A DNA stretch of 34,387 nucleotides from Acidobacteriota bacterium (GCA_003650445.1 QMQE01000002.1:1-34387); one strand, 5' to 3'. Shown: positions 16,207-22,814, numbered from the stretch's first letter. Notes: a model not told the origin generated them from the letters alone. Translations and numbers: made by a program.

Positions 16207-17051
16207 TGCCCCAACTCCTCTTTCACCGCATCCAGAAGCCCGACAAAGCGGTAGCGATACGCGGGAAGCTCACGGATGGCCAGATTCCCGTGGGAATAGC
16301 ACTCCGCAATCTCCCGTTCCAACGGAACACTTGCTAAAAGACGGATGTTTTCGGTTTCACAGAAATCCGCAACGGAGGTGTTCCCCTCCATTGCCCGGTT
16401 TTCCACCACACCGAACTTCAGCTTCAGGCTCCGGCACATCTCAACAGCCAGTTTCAGGTCATTGATGCCGAACGGTGTCGGTTCTGTTACAAGAATCACA
16501 TAATCACAGCCCTGAATCGTTTCCACAACCGGACAGGATGTCCCCGGAGGCGAATCCAGAATCACGACACCGCCTGAAGGCAGCCGGTCTTTGACAAACT
16601 TGATAACCGGTGTCGCCAGTTCAGTGCCCACTTTCATCTCCGCTTCCATGAACAATCCACGTCCGAACTGTCCCTTCAGGAACGTGCCAATTACCTTGTC
16701 CCGTTTACCGATTGCGCCTTCCGGGCAGATTCGCATGCAGAACCCGCAGCCGTGACACATGTCCTCAAATACATAGGTCTTGTCTTTTACTGTAATCAAC
16801 GCGTGAAACTCGCAGTGGGAAGAACAAAGCCGGCACCCGGTGCATTTGTCATTGTCAATAACCGGCACCTCAATGGTAACCGGAATCGTCTCCATGATTT
16901 CCGGTTTGATAAACAACTGGCTGTTGGGTTCTTCCACATCGCAATCCGCCAGCGTTACCCCCTCACCCATATCCGCCAGCAGAGCTGCCAGATTGGTCGC
17001 GACAAAGGTCTTCCCTGTGCCGCCTTTTCCCGATGCAACCGCAATTCTCAT
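16203..17051 (-). CDS. MinD-superfamily ATPase with inserted 2x[4Fe-4S] ferredoxin domain (first of pair)
   Basis: A 282-residue paralogue of the next gene: Walker A ASGKGGTGKT (6-15), DCDVEEPNS (37-45) and DSPPGTSCPV. Its ferredoxin insert has C70/C73/C76/C80 and C99/C102/C105/C109. The two paralogues share layout but are clearly diverged, suggesting an obligate heterodimer. The ATG at 17051 is preferred to an in-frame TTG at 17057 because GAGGGGG is 7 bases upstream. It follows the DUF5320 genes after a 112-base gap holding an imperfect hairpin, which might trim expression between the small proteins and the ATPases. Confidence 0.9.
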   Translation of the reverse strand: MRIAVASGKGGTGKTFVATNLAALLADMGEGVTLADCDVEEPNSQLFIKPEIMETIPVTIEVPVIDNDKCTGCRLCSSHCEFHALITVKDKTYVFEDMCHGCGFCMRICPEGAIGKRDKVIGTFLKGQFGRGLFMEAEMKVGTELATPVIKFVKDRLPSGGVVILDSPPGTSCPVVETIQGCDYVILVTEPTPFGINDLKLAVEMCRSLKLKFGVVENRAMEGNTSVADFCETENIRLLASVPLEREIAECYSHGNLAIRELPAYRYRFVGLLDAVKEELGQ

Positions 17052-17112
17052 GCTCAACCCCCTCGCAAAACCACATTAGCACAGGAAATCCGCTTTCAAT
17101 GAACAAAAGAAG

Positions 17113-17134
17113 GGGTGCGGCCAAAGCCACACCC
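17113..17134 (-). terminator. Possible intra-operon attenuator hairpin
   Basis: On the minus strand, GGTGTGGC and GCCGCACC pair with one mismatch around a TTTG loop, with one further G-C pair outside. A pyrimidine tail (CCTTCTTTTGTTC) follows. It lies between the first DUF5320 gene and the MinD-type pair; if functional it would be a partial terminator. Confidence 0.4.
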
Positions 17135-17163
17135 ACAATTCTCATCTTATTCAATTCCTGTAA

Positions 17164-17502
17164 TTACTTGTCCTCATCCTTGTCTTTGGCCAACTGATCC
17201 AGCCGTTTTTTCGCAGCTTCCAGCTGACGGGAAAGGGCATCCACTTCGCTCTCGAGAAATTGCTTCTCGTCCACAGCAGGGACAGAAACCGGAACACCCC
17301 ATCCCGGAGCATATCCCCGGTGAAAACCAAAGCCACGACCCATTCCACGACCCATTCCGCGGCCAAAACCGCGGCCAAAACCACCACCGGCCATCCGGCC
17401 GCCGTTCACTGCGCCCGGAGCATCATATCCATTACAAAATCCCATTCCTCTACCGGTCCTCGGACCATAACCCATTGGCCCGGAATGATCACCATACGGC
17501 AT
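17164..17502 (-). CDS. DUF5320 glycine/arginine-rich small protein, long form
   Basis: A 112-residue protein opening MPYGDHSGPMGYGPRTGRG, the standard start of DUF5320 proteins. A Gly/Arg/Met/Phe-rich stretch (about 30-62, repeated GRGMGRG/GFGRG words) is followed by a charged C-terminal helix with coiled-coil character (about 78-110, LESEVDALSRQLEAAKKRL). DUF5320 genes sit next to NifX-like and DUF134 genes in many anaerobes; their role is unknown. The ATG at 17502 has AGGAGG 5 bases upstream. The single Cys (in GFCNGY) is typical of the family. Confidence 0.82.
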   Translation of the reverse strand: MPYGDHSGPMGYGPRTGRGMGFCNGYDAPGAVNGGRMAGGGFGRGFGRGMGRGMGRGFGFHRGYAPGWGVPVSVPAVDEKQFLESEVDALSRQLEAAKKRLDQLAKDKDEDK

Positions 17503-17544
17503 ATGCACCTCCTGTTTTATTAATAAAAAAATGAATAAATAAAC

Positions 17545-17760
17545 TTATCTGCCGCGACCGCCGCCGCGGCCCATTCCACGGCCAGAACCACGGCCCTGCC
17601 CACGGCCAATTCCGGCACCTCTGCCCTGACCGCGGTTACCGCCCAGCCTGCCCGGACCCGGTTGTTCAGAACCTGGTCTGTCGTTTCCAGCGGATTTCCC
17701 CAAACCTCTACCGGTACGGGGACCTTTTCCCTCTGGCCCTGTCTGATCACCCTGTGGCAT
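17545..17760 (-). CDS. DUF5320-like glycine/arginine-rich small protein, short form
   Basis: A 71-residue protein opening MPQGDQTGPEGKGPRTGRG, parallel to the neighbouring DUF5320 protein. It lacks the coiled-coil tail and ends in Gly-Arg words (GRGQGRGSGRGMGRG), so it is strongly basic. The ATG at 17760 has AGGAGG 5 bases upstream. It is probably an ancient tandem duplicate that lost the helical tail. An overlapping frame (17520-17750) is a shadow. The function is unknown. Confidence 0.78.
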   Translation of the reverse strand: MPQGDQTGPEGKGPRTGRGLGKSAGNDRPGSEQPGPGRLGGNRGQGRGAGIGRGQGRGSGRGMGRGGGRGR

Positions 17761-17816
17761 AAACACCTCCTACTGCACTGGCCAACTGTTAAAACAGCCG
17801 GTTTTTATATGGTTGT

Positions 17817-18137
17817 TCAGCCTTTGACAAGCTGTTCAATCGCTTCCTTTACCGTCCATGCGGGTTCAGCTTCCTTCATCTGAATCCCCGCAGTTTGCAA
17901 TACCTGTGCGGCCTTCGGCCCGAAATGGCCTGAAATCACCATTTCCACACCCTTATCCGCGATAAACTGGGCAGTCTGTGTGCCGGCCCCCTGGGCCAAC
18001 GCGATATTTTCACCGTTTCCGGTATATTCGGAATCTCCGGATTCAGTGTCATAAAAAACAAACCCCTGTGCCCGTCCAAACCGGGGATCAATCTTATCTT
18101 CCATTGTCTTTCCAAGTGTACTTACTGCAACTTTCAT
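17817..18137 (-). CDS. NifX/NifB-like (dinitrogenase iron-molybdenum cofactor family) small protein
   Basis: A 106-residue stand-alone domain of the NifX/NifB/orange-protein family: MKVAVSTLG at the start, DPRFGRAQGFVFYDTES (about 20-36) and VEMVISGHFGPKAAQVL (about 67-83). Relatives bind Mo-Fe-S or Mo-Cu-S clusters. The open frame extends 44 codons upstream, but the ATG at 18137 is the conserved family start with GGAG 9 bases before it, and the extension overlaps the DUF134 gene. It lies 19 bases after the DUF134 stop. The same domain occurs fused at the end of the Mrp protein in this operon. Confidence 0.88.
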   Translation of the reverse strand: MKVAVSTLGKTMEDKIDPRFGRAQGFVFYDTESGDSEYTGNGENIALAQGAGTQTAQFIADKGVEMVISGHFGPKAAQVLQTAGIQMKEAEPAWTVKEAIEQLVKG

Positions 18138-18156
18138 GATGCATTTCTCCTCTTTT

Positions 18157-18534
18157 TTATCTTCTTTTGCTACCACAACGGTGACGGCCCATCCCTCTGC
18201 CACGGGGCATTTCCCATCCACAATCATCACAACGGCCCCGGTTAACCACCTCCACGTTTCCACCCTCAATCACCAGTGCCTTTCCAGTGACAATGGCATC
18301 GGCAACCTTGCGCCGGGCCGTCTCCACCAGCCGGGAAAGGGTGGGCCGGGAAATCTCGATCAACGCCGCCGCACCTTCATGGTCCATACCCTCAAAATCC
18401 ACGAGGCGAAGGGCCTCGAACTCATCCAGCGCCAAGATTATCTGATCCATCTCCATTGCGGGAATTCCCACCGCCTTGAACATCCTGAATCCCGGCTCCA
18501 TTCCAACGAACCGGAGTTTCCTTGGTCGCGCCAT
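18157..18534 (-). CDS. DUF134/UPF0251 DNA-binding protein, probable operon regulator
   Basis: A 125-residue protein opening MARPRKLRFVGMEPG. It has a sigma-70 region 4-like helix-turn-helix at about 40-85 (ALDEFEALRLVDFEGMDHEGAA, then ISRPTLSRLVETARRKVADA) and a Cys-containing basic tail (RCDDCGW and HRCGSKRR) that could bind a metal or Fe-S cluster. GGAGG is 6 bases upstream of the ATG. As the first gene of the operon, just behind a palindrome promoter, it is likely the local autoregulator and could sense metal or redox state through its cysteines. That regulatory role is inferred from position and fold. Confidence 0.88.
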   Translation of the reverse strand: MARPRKLRFVGMEPGFRMFKAVGIPAMEMDQIILALDEFEALRLVDFEGMDHEGAAALIEISRPTLSRLVETARRKVADAIVTGKALVIEGGNVEVVNRGRCDDCGWEMPRGRGMGRHRCGSKRR

Positions 18535-18551
18535 CCTTCACCTCCATACCC

Positions 18552-18580
18552 AATGTAATGAACATATGTTCATAATGCAA
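18552..18580 (-). promoter_or_regulatory. Operon promoter with a 16-bp palindromic operator filling the spacer
   Basis: On the minus strand, TTGCAT (18580-18575) and TACATT (18557-18552) are exactly 17 bases apart. Sixteen of those 17 bases (18573-18558) are the perfect palindrome ATGAACATATGTTCAT. Both boxes are moderate matches, as expected for a regulated promoter. It lies 18 bases before the DUF134 ATG. Confidence 0.7.
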
Positions 18581-18807
18581 GCTTTTTCTAAAAAATTTTC
18601 ACAAAAATGACAAAACCGTACAATCTGAGCCTTTCTCATCCGAGTGAGCAGAAATAGGAGTAGGAGCAGGGGGAAGAAAAATCAAAGATCTGGCCATCCT
18701 CCTTATCACCTGTCGTGCTTCACTCATCCCAGATTCTTTTACTGAAGATTCAGGATGTGCCTGCGGCAGGAGCTGCGGCTGCAATAGCTGAAAAGGACCA
18801 CACGGAT

Positions 18808-18838
18808 AAAAAAAAGGGGGCGAAATTCGCCCCCTTTT
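18808..18838 (-). terminator. Strong intrinsic terminator of serA
   Basis: A perfect 12-bp stem (AAAAGGGGGCGA/TCGCCCCCTTTT, 18812-18838) with a 3-base loop, followed on the minus strand by eight T residues. It lies 20 bases after the serA stop codon. Confidence 0.92.
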
Positions 18839-18858
18839 CAGTTTCATAGGTAAAATAT

Positions 18859-19785
18859 TTACTTGTTGACCTGAAAGGTGGTGTCACCTTTCTCAAAGAA
18901 ACCGAGAATCTGGTTGGCAGCGGCAAGTGCAGCGTTCACATTTGCTTCCAGTGTCTGCGCCCCCATCTTCTTTGCAGTGAAAAATACACGATCCGGGTAC
19001 TGAGCCAGGAGTTCATCTTTGCAATCCGGTGCAATATCAGACACATAGCGGAAATCCGGTCGTTTTTCCAGCATTTTCTTCAGTCCCTCTTCGTCAATCA
19101 CTTCCTTCCTCGCCGTATTGATTACCGTTGCTCCCTCCTTCATCCGGGACATCAGGGGAAAATTGATGGACTTGATGGTGGGCTTGATTGCCGGGATGTG
19201 CAATGAAACATAGTCCGAGCGATCATACAGCACTTCCACTGAATCCACCGGTTCTACATCATCTTTCCGAATGGTATCCGCTGGGACAAAAGGGTCATAG
19301 GCCAGTACCTCCATGCCAAAACCGCGGGCAATCCGTGACACATTCCGCCCCACATTGCCGTAAGCCTGCAAGCCCAGGGTCTTGCCCTTCAGTTCAGTAC
19401 CGGCTTTCCCGGAATACGCCCGCCTGGCCATGTAAATCATCAGGCCAAACACCAGCTCCGCCACTGCGTTGGAATTCTGCCCGGGGGTATTCATCACCAC
19501 AATTCCCTTTTCGGATGCGGCTTCCAGATCCACATTGTCGTATCCTGCACCGGCCCGGACTACAATCTTGAGGTTCGGGGCATTGTCCATCACTTCCCTC
19601 GTTACCTTGTCGCTGCGTATAATCAGTGCTTCCACATCCGACACAGCATTGACAAAGGCCTGCTGATCCGGATAATTCTCCAGAACCTGCAGTTCATACC
19701 CTGCGCCTTCCATTATCTTCCGAATCCCGTCCACAGCAATTGAAGCAAACGGCTTAACTGTCGCAACCATTACTTTTTTTGACAT
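18859..19785 (-). CDS. serA: D-3-phosphoglycerate dehydrogenase-like 2-hydroxyacid dehydrogenase (short, no ACT domain)
   Basis: A 308-residue NAD-dependent D-2-hydroxyacid dehydrogenase, probably the first step of serine synthesis. Substrate-side residues are RAGAGYDNVD (77-86) and the catalytic Arg is in INTARKEVID (R226). The nucleotide-binding loop reads GLQAYGNVG (138-146). The usual catalytic His (TPHxGxxT) is replaced: the site reads TAKKMGAQT (270-278), so Lys272/273 occupies the position, as in the Lys-type short PGDHs reported from Entamoeba and seen in Bacteroidetes. The ATG at 19785 has GGAGG 6 bases upstream. It is transcribed from the promoter in the 86-bp repeat (19819-19904) and ends at a strong terminator, so it is a single-gene unit. 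Other 2-hydroxyacid substrates cannot be excluded. Confidence 0.85.
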   Translation of the reverse strand: MSKKVMVATVKPFASIAVDGIRKIMEGAGYELQVLENYPDQQAFVNAVSDVEALIIRSDKVTREVMDNAPNLKIVVRAGAGYDNVDLEAASEKGIVVMNTPGQNSNAVAELVFGLMIYMARRAYSGKAGTELKGKTLGLQAYGNVGRNVSRIARGFGMEVLAYDPFVPADTIRKDDVEPVDSVEVLYDRSDYVSLHIPAIKPTIKSINFPLMSRMKEGATVINTARKEVIDEEGLKKMLEKRPDFRYVSDIAPDCKDELLAQYPDRVFFTAKKMGAQTLEANVNAALAAANQILGFFEKGDTTFQVNK

Positions 19786-19818
19786 GATTCCCCTCCATTT
19801 CACATAAGAACTCACCCG

Positions 19819-19904
19819 TTAACTGTAACGCACCACTCTCCCCTTGTCAAAGAGTTAAGGGGAAGTGTTCTGTGCGCCTGCGGCGCCTGTATTCTGTGTT
19901 CTGA
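19819..19904 (-). repeat. 86-bp direct repeat, copy 1 (promoter cassette upstream of serA)
   Basis: It matches 21494-21579 at 85 of 86 positions in the same orientation; the one difference is at 19895/21570. It contains a GCGCC-TGC-GGCGC hairpin (19874-19886), CCCCTT/AAGGGG inverted arms around the -35, and a full promoter. Similarity stops just after the -10 box on one side and after TCTGA on the other. Confidence 0.95.
19822..19850 (-). promoter_or_regulatory. serA promoter inside repeat copy 1
   Basis: On the minus strand, TTGACA (19850-19845), a 17-base spacer and TACAGT (19827-19822). Predicted start is near 19815, giving a leader of about 30 bases before the serA ATG. Confidence 0.75.
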
Positions 19905-19986
19905 GGGATAAGAATGGGAATGAGAGTGCGGAAAGAGTACATGTAAGTATCCAGATAATTCCAGAGCTGTTTCAATCGGCTCATTG

Positions 19987-20607
19987 TCATTTTTTCTCAA
20001 GTGTTTTTTTCAGCTCGGCAATTAACTTTTTTGATTTTTCAGGAATATGACAATCAAAACCCGAATCGGTCTTTTCAGTGGCAATCGTCCGTGTTAAACG
20101 TTCCAATTCCTCAGTCCCATGCAATTTTTCAATACCGATGCACGCAATGAATGCCCTCAAAAATGACAGGATGTGAGTCCAGTGGTTATATCCTTCTGGG
20201 GCCTGAATTTGCTCTCGCCAATCACCTACCCTTAATTGGATTTCTTTACCCTGCAACCATCTAATTTTGAGCCATGGATCCCTGTTTTTTATCCGAAGTT
20301 CAAATACAAAAGAATCCACATTATTCTTGTGCAATTTCCTTGTTGAAAACAGGCTTTTCATCAAAATCAATTCCTGGTCTGTATCAAAGCTAATTTTGTG
20401 TGCTTCTGTAGTAAGACTTTTAAGGGCCTTGGGCGTACCAGCCAGGAAAAGAACAGCCAGAACAATCAAGTTTTCGTATCCTTGAATGCCTGGCCTGTCA
20501 GAATGGACAACAAAAAAGACCAGAATAGTGGGAAGTATCAACCCGATAAATATGTTCCCATACAGGACAAGAGATAGTTTTTTGAAGATCATGATCTTTT
20601 TTCCCAT
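19987..20607 (-). CDS. Unknown membrane-anchored protein riding with the HEPN/MNT pair
   Basis: A 206-residue protein with two hydrophobic N-terminal segments (about 8-34, LYGNIFIGLILPTILVFFVV; and 44-58, NLIVLAVLFLAGTP). A soluble, basic cytoplasmic part follows (WLKIRWLQGKEIQLRVGDW, then helical regions, ending KKLIAELKKTLEKK). I do not recognise a family; the layout of two membrane spans followed by a beta-rich stretch resembles bPH-type domains, but this is a guess. Sampled lines have about 32-38% GC against about 55% in serA. It starts 35 bases after the MNT gene and has no clear terminator before serA. It may be a third component or a passenger of the toxin-antitoxin insert. Confidence 0.72.
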   Translation of the reverse strand: MGKKIMIFKKLSLVLYGNIFIGLILPTILVFFVVHSDRPGIQGYENLIVLAVLFLAGTPKALKSLTTEAHKISFDTDQELILMKSLFSTRKLHKNNVDSFVFELRIKNRDPWLKIRWLQGKEIQLRVGDWREQIQAPEGYNHWTHILSFLRAFIACIGIEKLHGTEELERLTRTIATEKTDSGFDCHIPEKSKKLIAELKKTLEKK

Positions 20608-20642
20608 ATTTTACCTTTCTCAAAATGGATAATGTAAGTGTT

Positions 20643-21029
20643 TCAATCTAAACCCAGACTACCGGAATCCGGTCTGATATCCGAATTCCTTCCAGACTTG
20701 TCGTGGATGAGATCAGCTTTTGTAAACAATGGAACGCTTACAAGATCAATGTGCTTTTTCAAAGCTGCTTTTGTAATTTGCGCATACGCCAGCACATCCA
20801 CTTTCAAGGCCAGACTGCTCTCAGCGAAAAGTGTCCATAGCCGGTCTGTTGCTTTTTTGTCAATGTCGCCCCTCAACACAAGGTCAATATCCGAGTTCGG
20901 GCGGTGCGTGCCCTGTGCCCTTGACCCGAATAAATCGACTCGGTCTATCCTGTCGGCAAACGGTGCCAGGATCTCCCGGATTATCTCCAGTTGTTGTTTT
21001 GATAATCCATTGTCCATCTTTTTATTCAC
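20643..21029 (-). CDS. MNT-type minimal nucleotidyltransferase (antitoxin of HEPN/MNT pair)
   Basis: A 128-residue nucleotidyltransferase of the MNT (HI0073/MntA) group. It has the GSxxxG motif GSRAQG (35-40), the metal-binding pair in SDIDL (D47, D49) and the third acidic residue in KVDVL (D78). In characterised type VII systems this enzyme adds AMP to the HEPN toxin and silences it. The start is taken as the GTG at 21029, overlapping the HEPN gene by 8 bases; an ATG at 21017 is the alternative. The C-terminal 30 residues (SGRNSDIRPDSGSLGLD end) are polar and may be disordered. Confidence 0.85.
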   Translation of the reverse strand: MNKKMDNGLSKQQLEIIREILAPFADRIDRVDLFGSRAQGTHRPNSDIDLVLRGDIDKKATDRLWTLFAESSLALKVDVLAYAQITKAALKKHIDLVSVPLFTKADLIHDKSGRNSDIRPDSGSLGLD

Positions 21030-21456
21030 GACCCTCTTCTTCCTGTGAGAATTGTAAAAGCTTAAAGTAAATCTCTTCCATCGCCGGCAGATAATGGGTC
21101 TTTATATCTTCAATAACACTTTCAAACTGTGCCAGATCGTAGGTGTGTGACATTTTGTTCCTGGCATCCAGCGCGTCCATCCATACCTGACCGTCGTTGA
21201 TTAGTTTTGCGGCAAAGGCTTCTCGGATTACGCTCCGTGGTGTTACCTGGGGAATTACCACGTTCTGGAATTCCAGATAATCTTTCAATGTCTTCCATGC
21301 AAGCTCAATGCTATACTCAAAACGCTGGATAACGCCTTCCTTCTCAAGTTGGTTAAGCCCTTTCTCATCCTTTTGCTTCATTGCCTCTCTTAACAAAACA
21401 TAAGCCCGCTGAAAATTATCAAAGCGATACAACCATCGAGGTTTTTCATCTGGCAC
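21022..21456 (-). CDS. HEPN-domain protein, HI0074/HepT-like (toxin or nucleotidyltransferase substrate-binding)
   Basis: A 144-residue helical HEPN protein of the HI0074 group (GVIQRFEYSIELAWKTLKDY at 41-60). The RNase-type motif RNKMSHTY (R99-Y106) fits Rx4HxY, in which the Tyr is the residue AMPylated by MNT partners in HepT/MntA systems. The start is called as the GTG at 21456, with GGAGG 6 bases upstream and about 30 bases past the promoter start. The longer frame to 21525 would translate the -10 box and part of the 86-bp repeat. It precedes and overlaps the MNT gene, the usual toxin-first order. Confidence 0.85.
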   Translation of the reverse strand: MPDEKPRWLYRFDNFQRAYVLLREAMKQKDEKGLNQLEKEGVIQRFEYSIELAWKTLKDYLEFQNVVIPQVTPRSVIREAFAAKLINDGQVWMDALDARNKMSHTYDLAQFESVIEDIKTHYLPAMEEIYFKLLQFSQEEEGRE

Positions 21457-21493
21457 TTCATACCTCCCTGAACAATATTCTCTAAATTCTTTC

Positions 21494-21579
21494 TTAACTG
21501 TAACGCACCACTCTCCCCTTGTCAAAGAGTTAAGGGGAAGTGTTCTGTGCGCCTGCGGCGCCTGTATTCAGTGTTCTGA
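21494..21579 (-). repeat. 86-bp direct repeat, copy 2 (promoter cassette upstream of HEPN/MNT)
   Basis: Second copy of the cassette at 19819-19904, 1675 bases away, same orientation, one mismatch. With copy 1 it brackets the unknown membrane protein and the HEPN/MNT pair. Confidence 0.95.
21497..21525 (-). promoter_or_regulatory. HEPN/MNT promoter inside repeat copy 2
   Basis: On the minus strand, TTGACA (21525-21520), 17 bases, TACAGT (21502-21497), identical to the serA promoter. Predicted start is near 21490, about 34 bases before the GTG of the HEPN gene. Confidence 0.75.
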
Positions 21580-21711
21580 AAGAAAGGGAAAAGAACTGAT
21601 ATCCATTGATAAGTTCCCGTTACAGTTCCAGTTTCTCTATTTTTTCTGTCAGAAAACAGAACATATCTTTATTTAATTAAACTCAATTCCAACCTTTCCC
21701 CCACTTCAGCT

Positions 21712-22713
21712 CTACACGCCGCGGAAATCCGGTTCCGGGCTCGGACGGTTGTCGACAATGGTTTCAAGCCGGCCCATCACATCGTCTGTCAGAAGCGACA
21801 CATCATCCAGCGCCTTCATGTTTTCCACCACTTGTTCCGGACGGGACGCCCCGGTAATAACGGTGGAAACATGGGGGTTTTTCAAACACCATGCCAGGGC
21901 CAGGCGAGCAAGGGAAATCCCCAGTTCATCTGCCACTACCTGCAGTTTACGGGCCTTCTCAATTTTCACTTTACCCTCTGGAGTGTCCATGATGCTTTCT
22001 TTCAGCCACTTGTAGCTTGAAAGAGACAGACGGCTGCCTTTCGGAATTCCATTACTGTATTTGCCGGTGAGGATGCCGCTGGCCAGCGGACTCCAGATGG
22101 TCGTTCCCAGCCCAATCCGGTCATAGAGCCGGATATATTCTTTTTCAATCCGCTCTCGCCTCAGGAGATTGTACTGGGACTGTTCCATCAGCGGCGGTAC
22201 CATGCCATTTGCCCTTGCGATGTGCCAGGCATCCATGATCATGTCTGCCGGCCACTCGGACGTTCCCCAGTACATCGCCTTGCCTTCCCGAATCAGCTGA
22301 TTCATGGCACGGACGGTTTCTTCCACCGGGGTAAAAAAATCCGGCCGATGGCAGAATACAAGGTCCACATAATCCATTCCCAACCGGCCTAAAGCAGCGT
22401 CCATTCCCTCCTTAACGTGTTTTGCATGTACACCCTTATCATTGGGGCCAACACCTCCCCAGAAGATTTTCGTACTAATCACAAGGTCGGAGCGTTTCCA
22501 TCCCAGTTTACGGATGATCCGGCCCATCATTTCCTCTGCCACACCGTGGCCGTACACCTCTGCATTATCAAAGAAATTGACCCCCGCGTCATAGGCCGCC
22601 TTCATGCAGGCCTCTGCCGTTTCATCTCCAATCTGGTCCCCGAATGTCACCCAGGCCCCGAAACTCAACGCCGAAACCCGAAGGCCCGATCTTCCCAGTT
22701 GACGATATTCCAT
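21712..22713 (-). CDS. Aldo/keto reductase, potassium-channel beta-subunit-like (AKR6) group
   Basis: A 333-residue NADPH-dependent TIM-barrel reductase. The catalytic tetrad is visible: D49 and Y54 in FFDNAEVYG, K82 in STKIFW and H122 in VFCHRPD. The coenzyme-binding end has STVITGASRPEQVVENM. The opening MEYRQLGRSGLRVSALSFGAW and the STKIFWGG segment place it with the Kv-beta/YghZ-like AKR6 group, which reduces aldehydes and ketones, including methylglyoxal-type toxic carbonyls. GGAGG is 7 bases before the ATG. It appears to be a single-gene unit between the tricorn terminator and the HEPN/MNT region. Confidence 0.9.
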   Translation of the reverse strand: MEYRQLGRSGLRVSALSFGAWVTFGDQIGDETAEACMKAAYDAGVNFFDNAEVYGHGVAEEMMGRIIRKLGWKRSDLVISTKIFWGGVGPNDKGVHAKHVKEGMDAALGRLGMDYVDLVFCHRPDFFTPVEETVRAMNQLIREGKAMYWGTSEWPADMIMDAWHIARANGMVPPLMEQSQYNLLRRERIEKEYIRLYDRIGLGTTIWSPLASGILTGKYSNGIPKGSRLSLSSYKWLKESIMDTPEGKVKIEKARKLQVVADELGISLARLALAWCLKNPHVSTVITGASRPEQVVENMKALDDVSLLTDDVMGRLETIVDNRPSPEPDFRGV

Positions 22714-22777
22714 CCCGTTTCCTCCCGTAGCTTTTTGTTCCCACCCTTTCCTGCAATTGTATCATCTCAATGGGAAA

Positions 22778-22806
22778 GTAGGGGTAGGAGTTGGAGTAGG
22801 GGTAAG
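22778..22806. repeat. Degenerate GGAGTA/GGGGTA tract (intergenic)
   Basis: Tract of GTAGGG, GTAGGA, GTTGGA and GTAGGG words ending GTAAG, nearly the same word order as the tract at 507-535. It lies between the aldo/keto reductase start and the tricorn terminator. Confidence 0.7.
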
Positions 22807-22814
22807 AAAGAAGC

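Larger units (their letters stand above)
18535..18858. other. Intergenic gap with promoter, repeats and serA terminator
   Basis: This 324-base gap contains, from left to right, the DUF134 promoter, a GGAGTA-type tract (18653-18680), a CACTCATCCC word, a short TGCC-TGC-GGCA hairpin (18758-18768) like those of the other composite repeats, and the serA terminator. An 82-codon minus-strand frame at 18599-18847 is translated repeat and terminator and is not a gene. Confidence 0.6.

Noticed and set aside
18599-18847. 82-codon minus-strand frame
   Set aside because: It begins inside the serA terminator and translates short-word repeats.
19812-20000. 62-codon minus-strand frame before serA
   Set aside because: It is translated repeat DNA; the same TRGEWCVTV peptide appears in the false extension of the HEPN gene at the other repeat copy.
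19819-21579. Insertion sequence or integron bounded by the 86-bp repeats
   Set aside because: No transposase or integrase is encoded between or near the copies, the repeats are direct rather than inverted, and they carry promoters.
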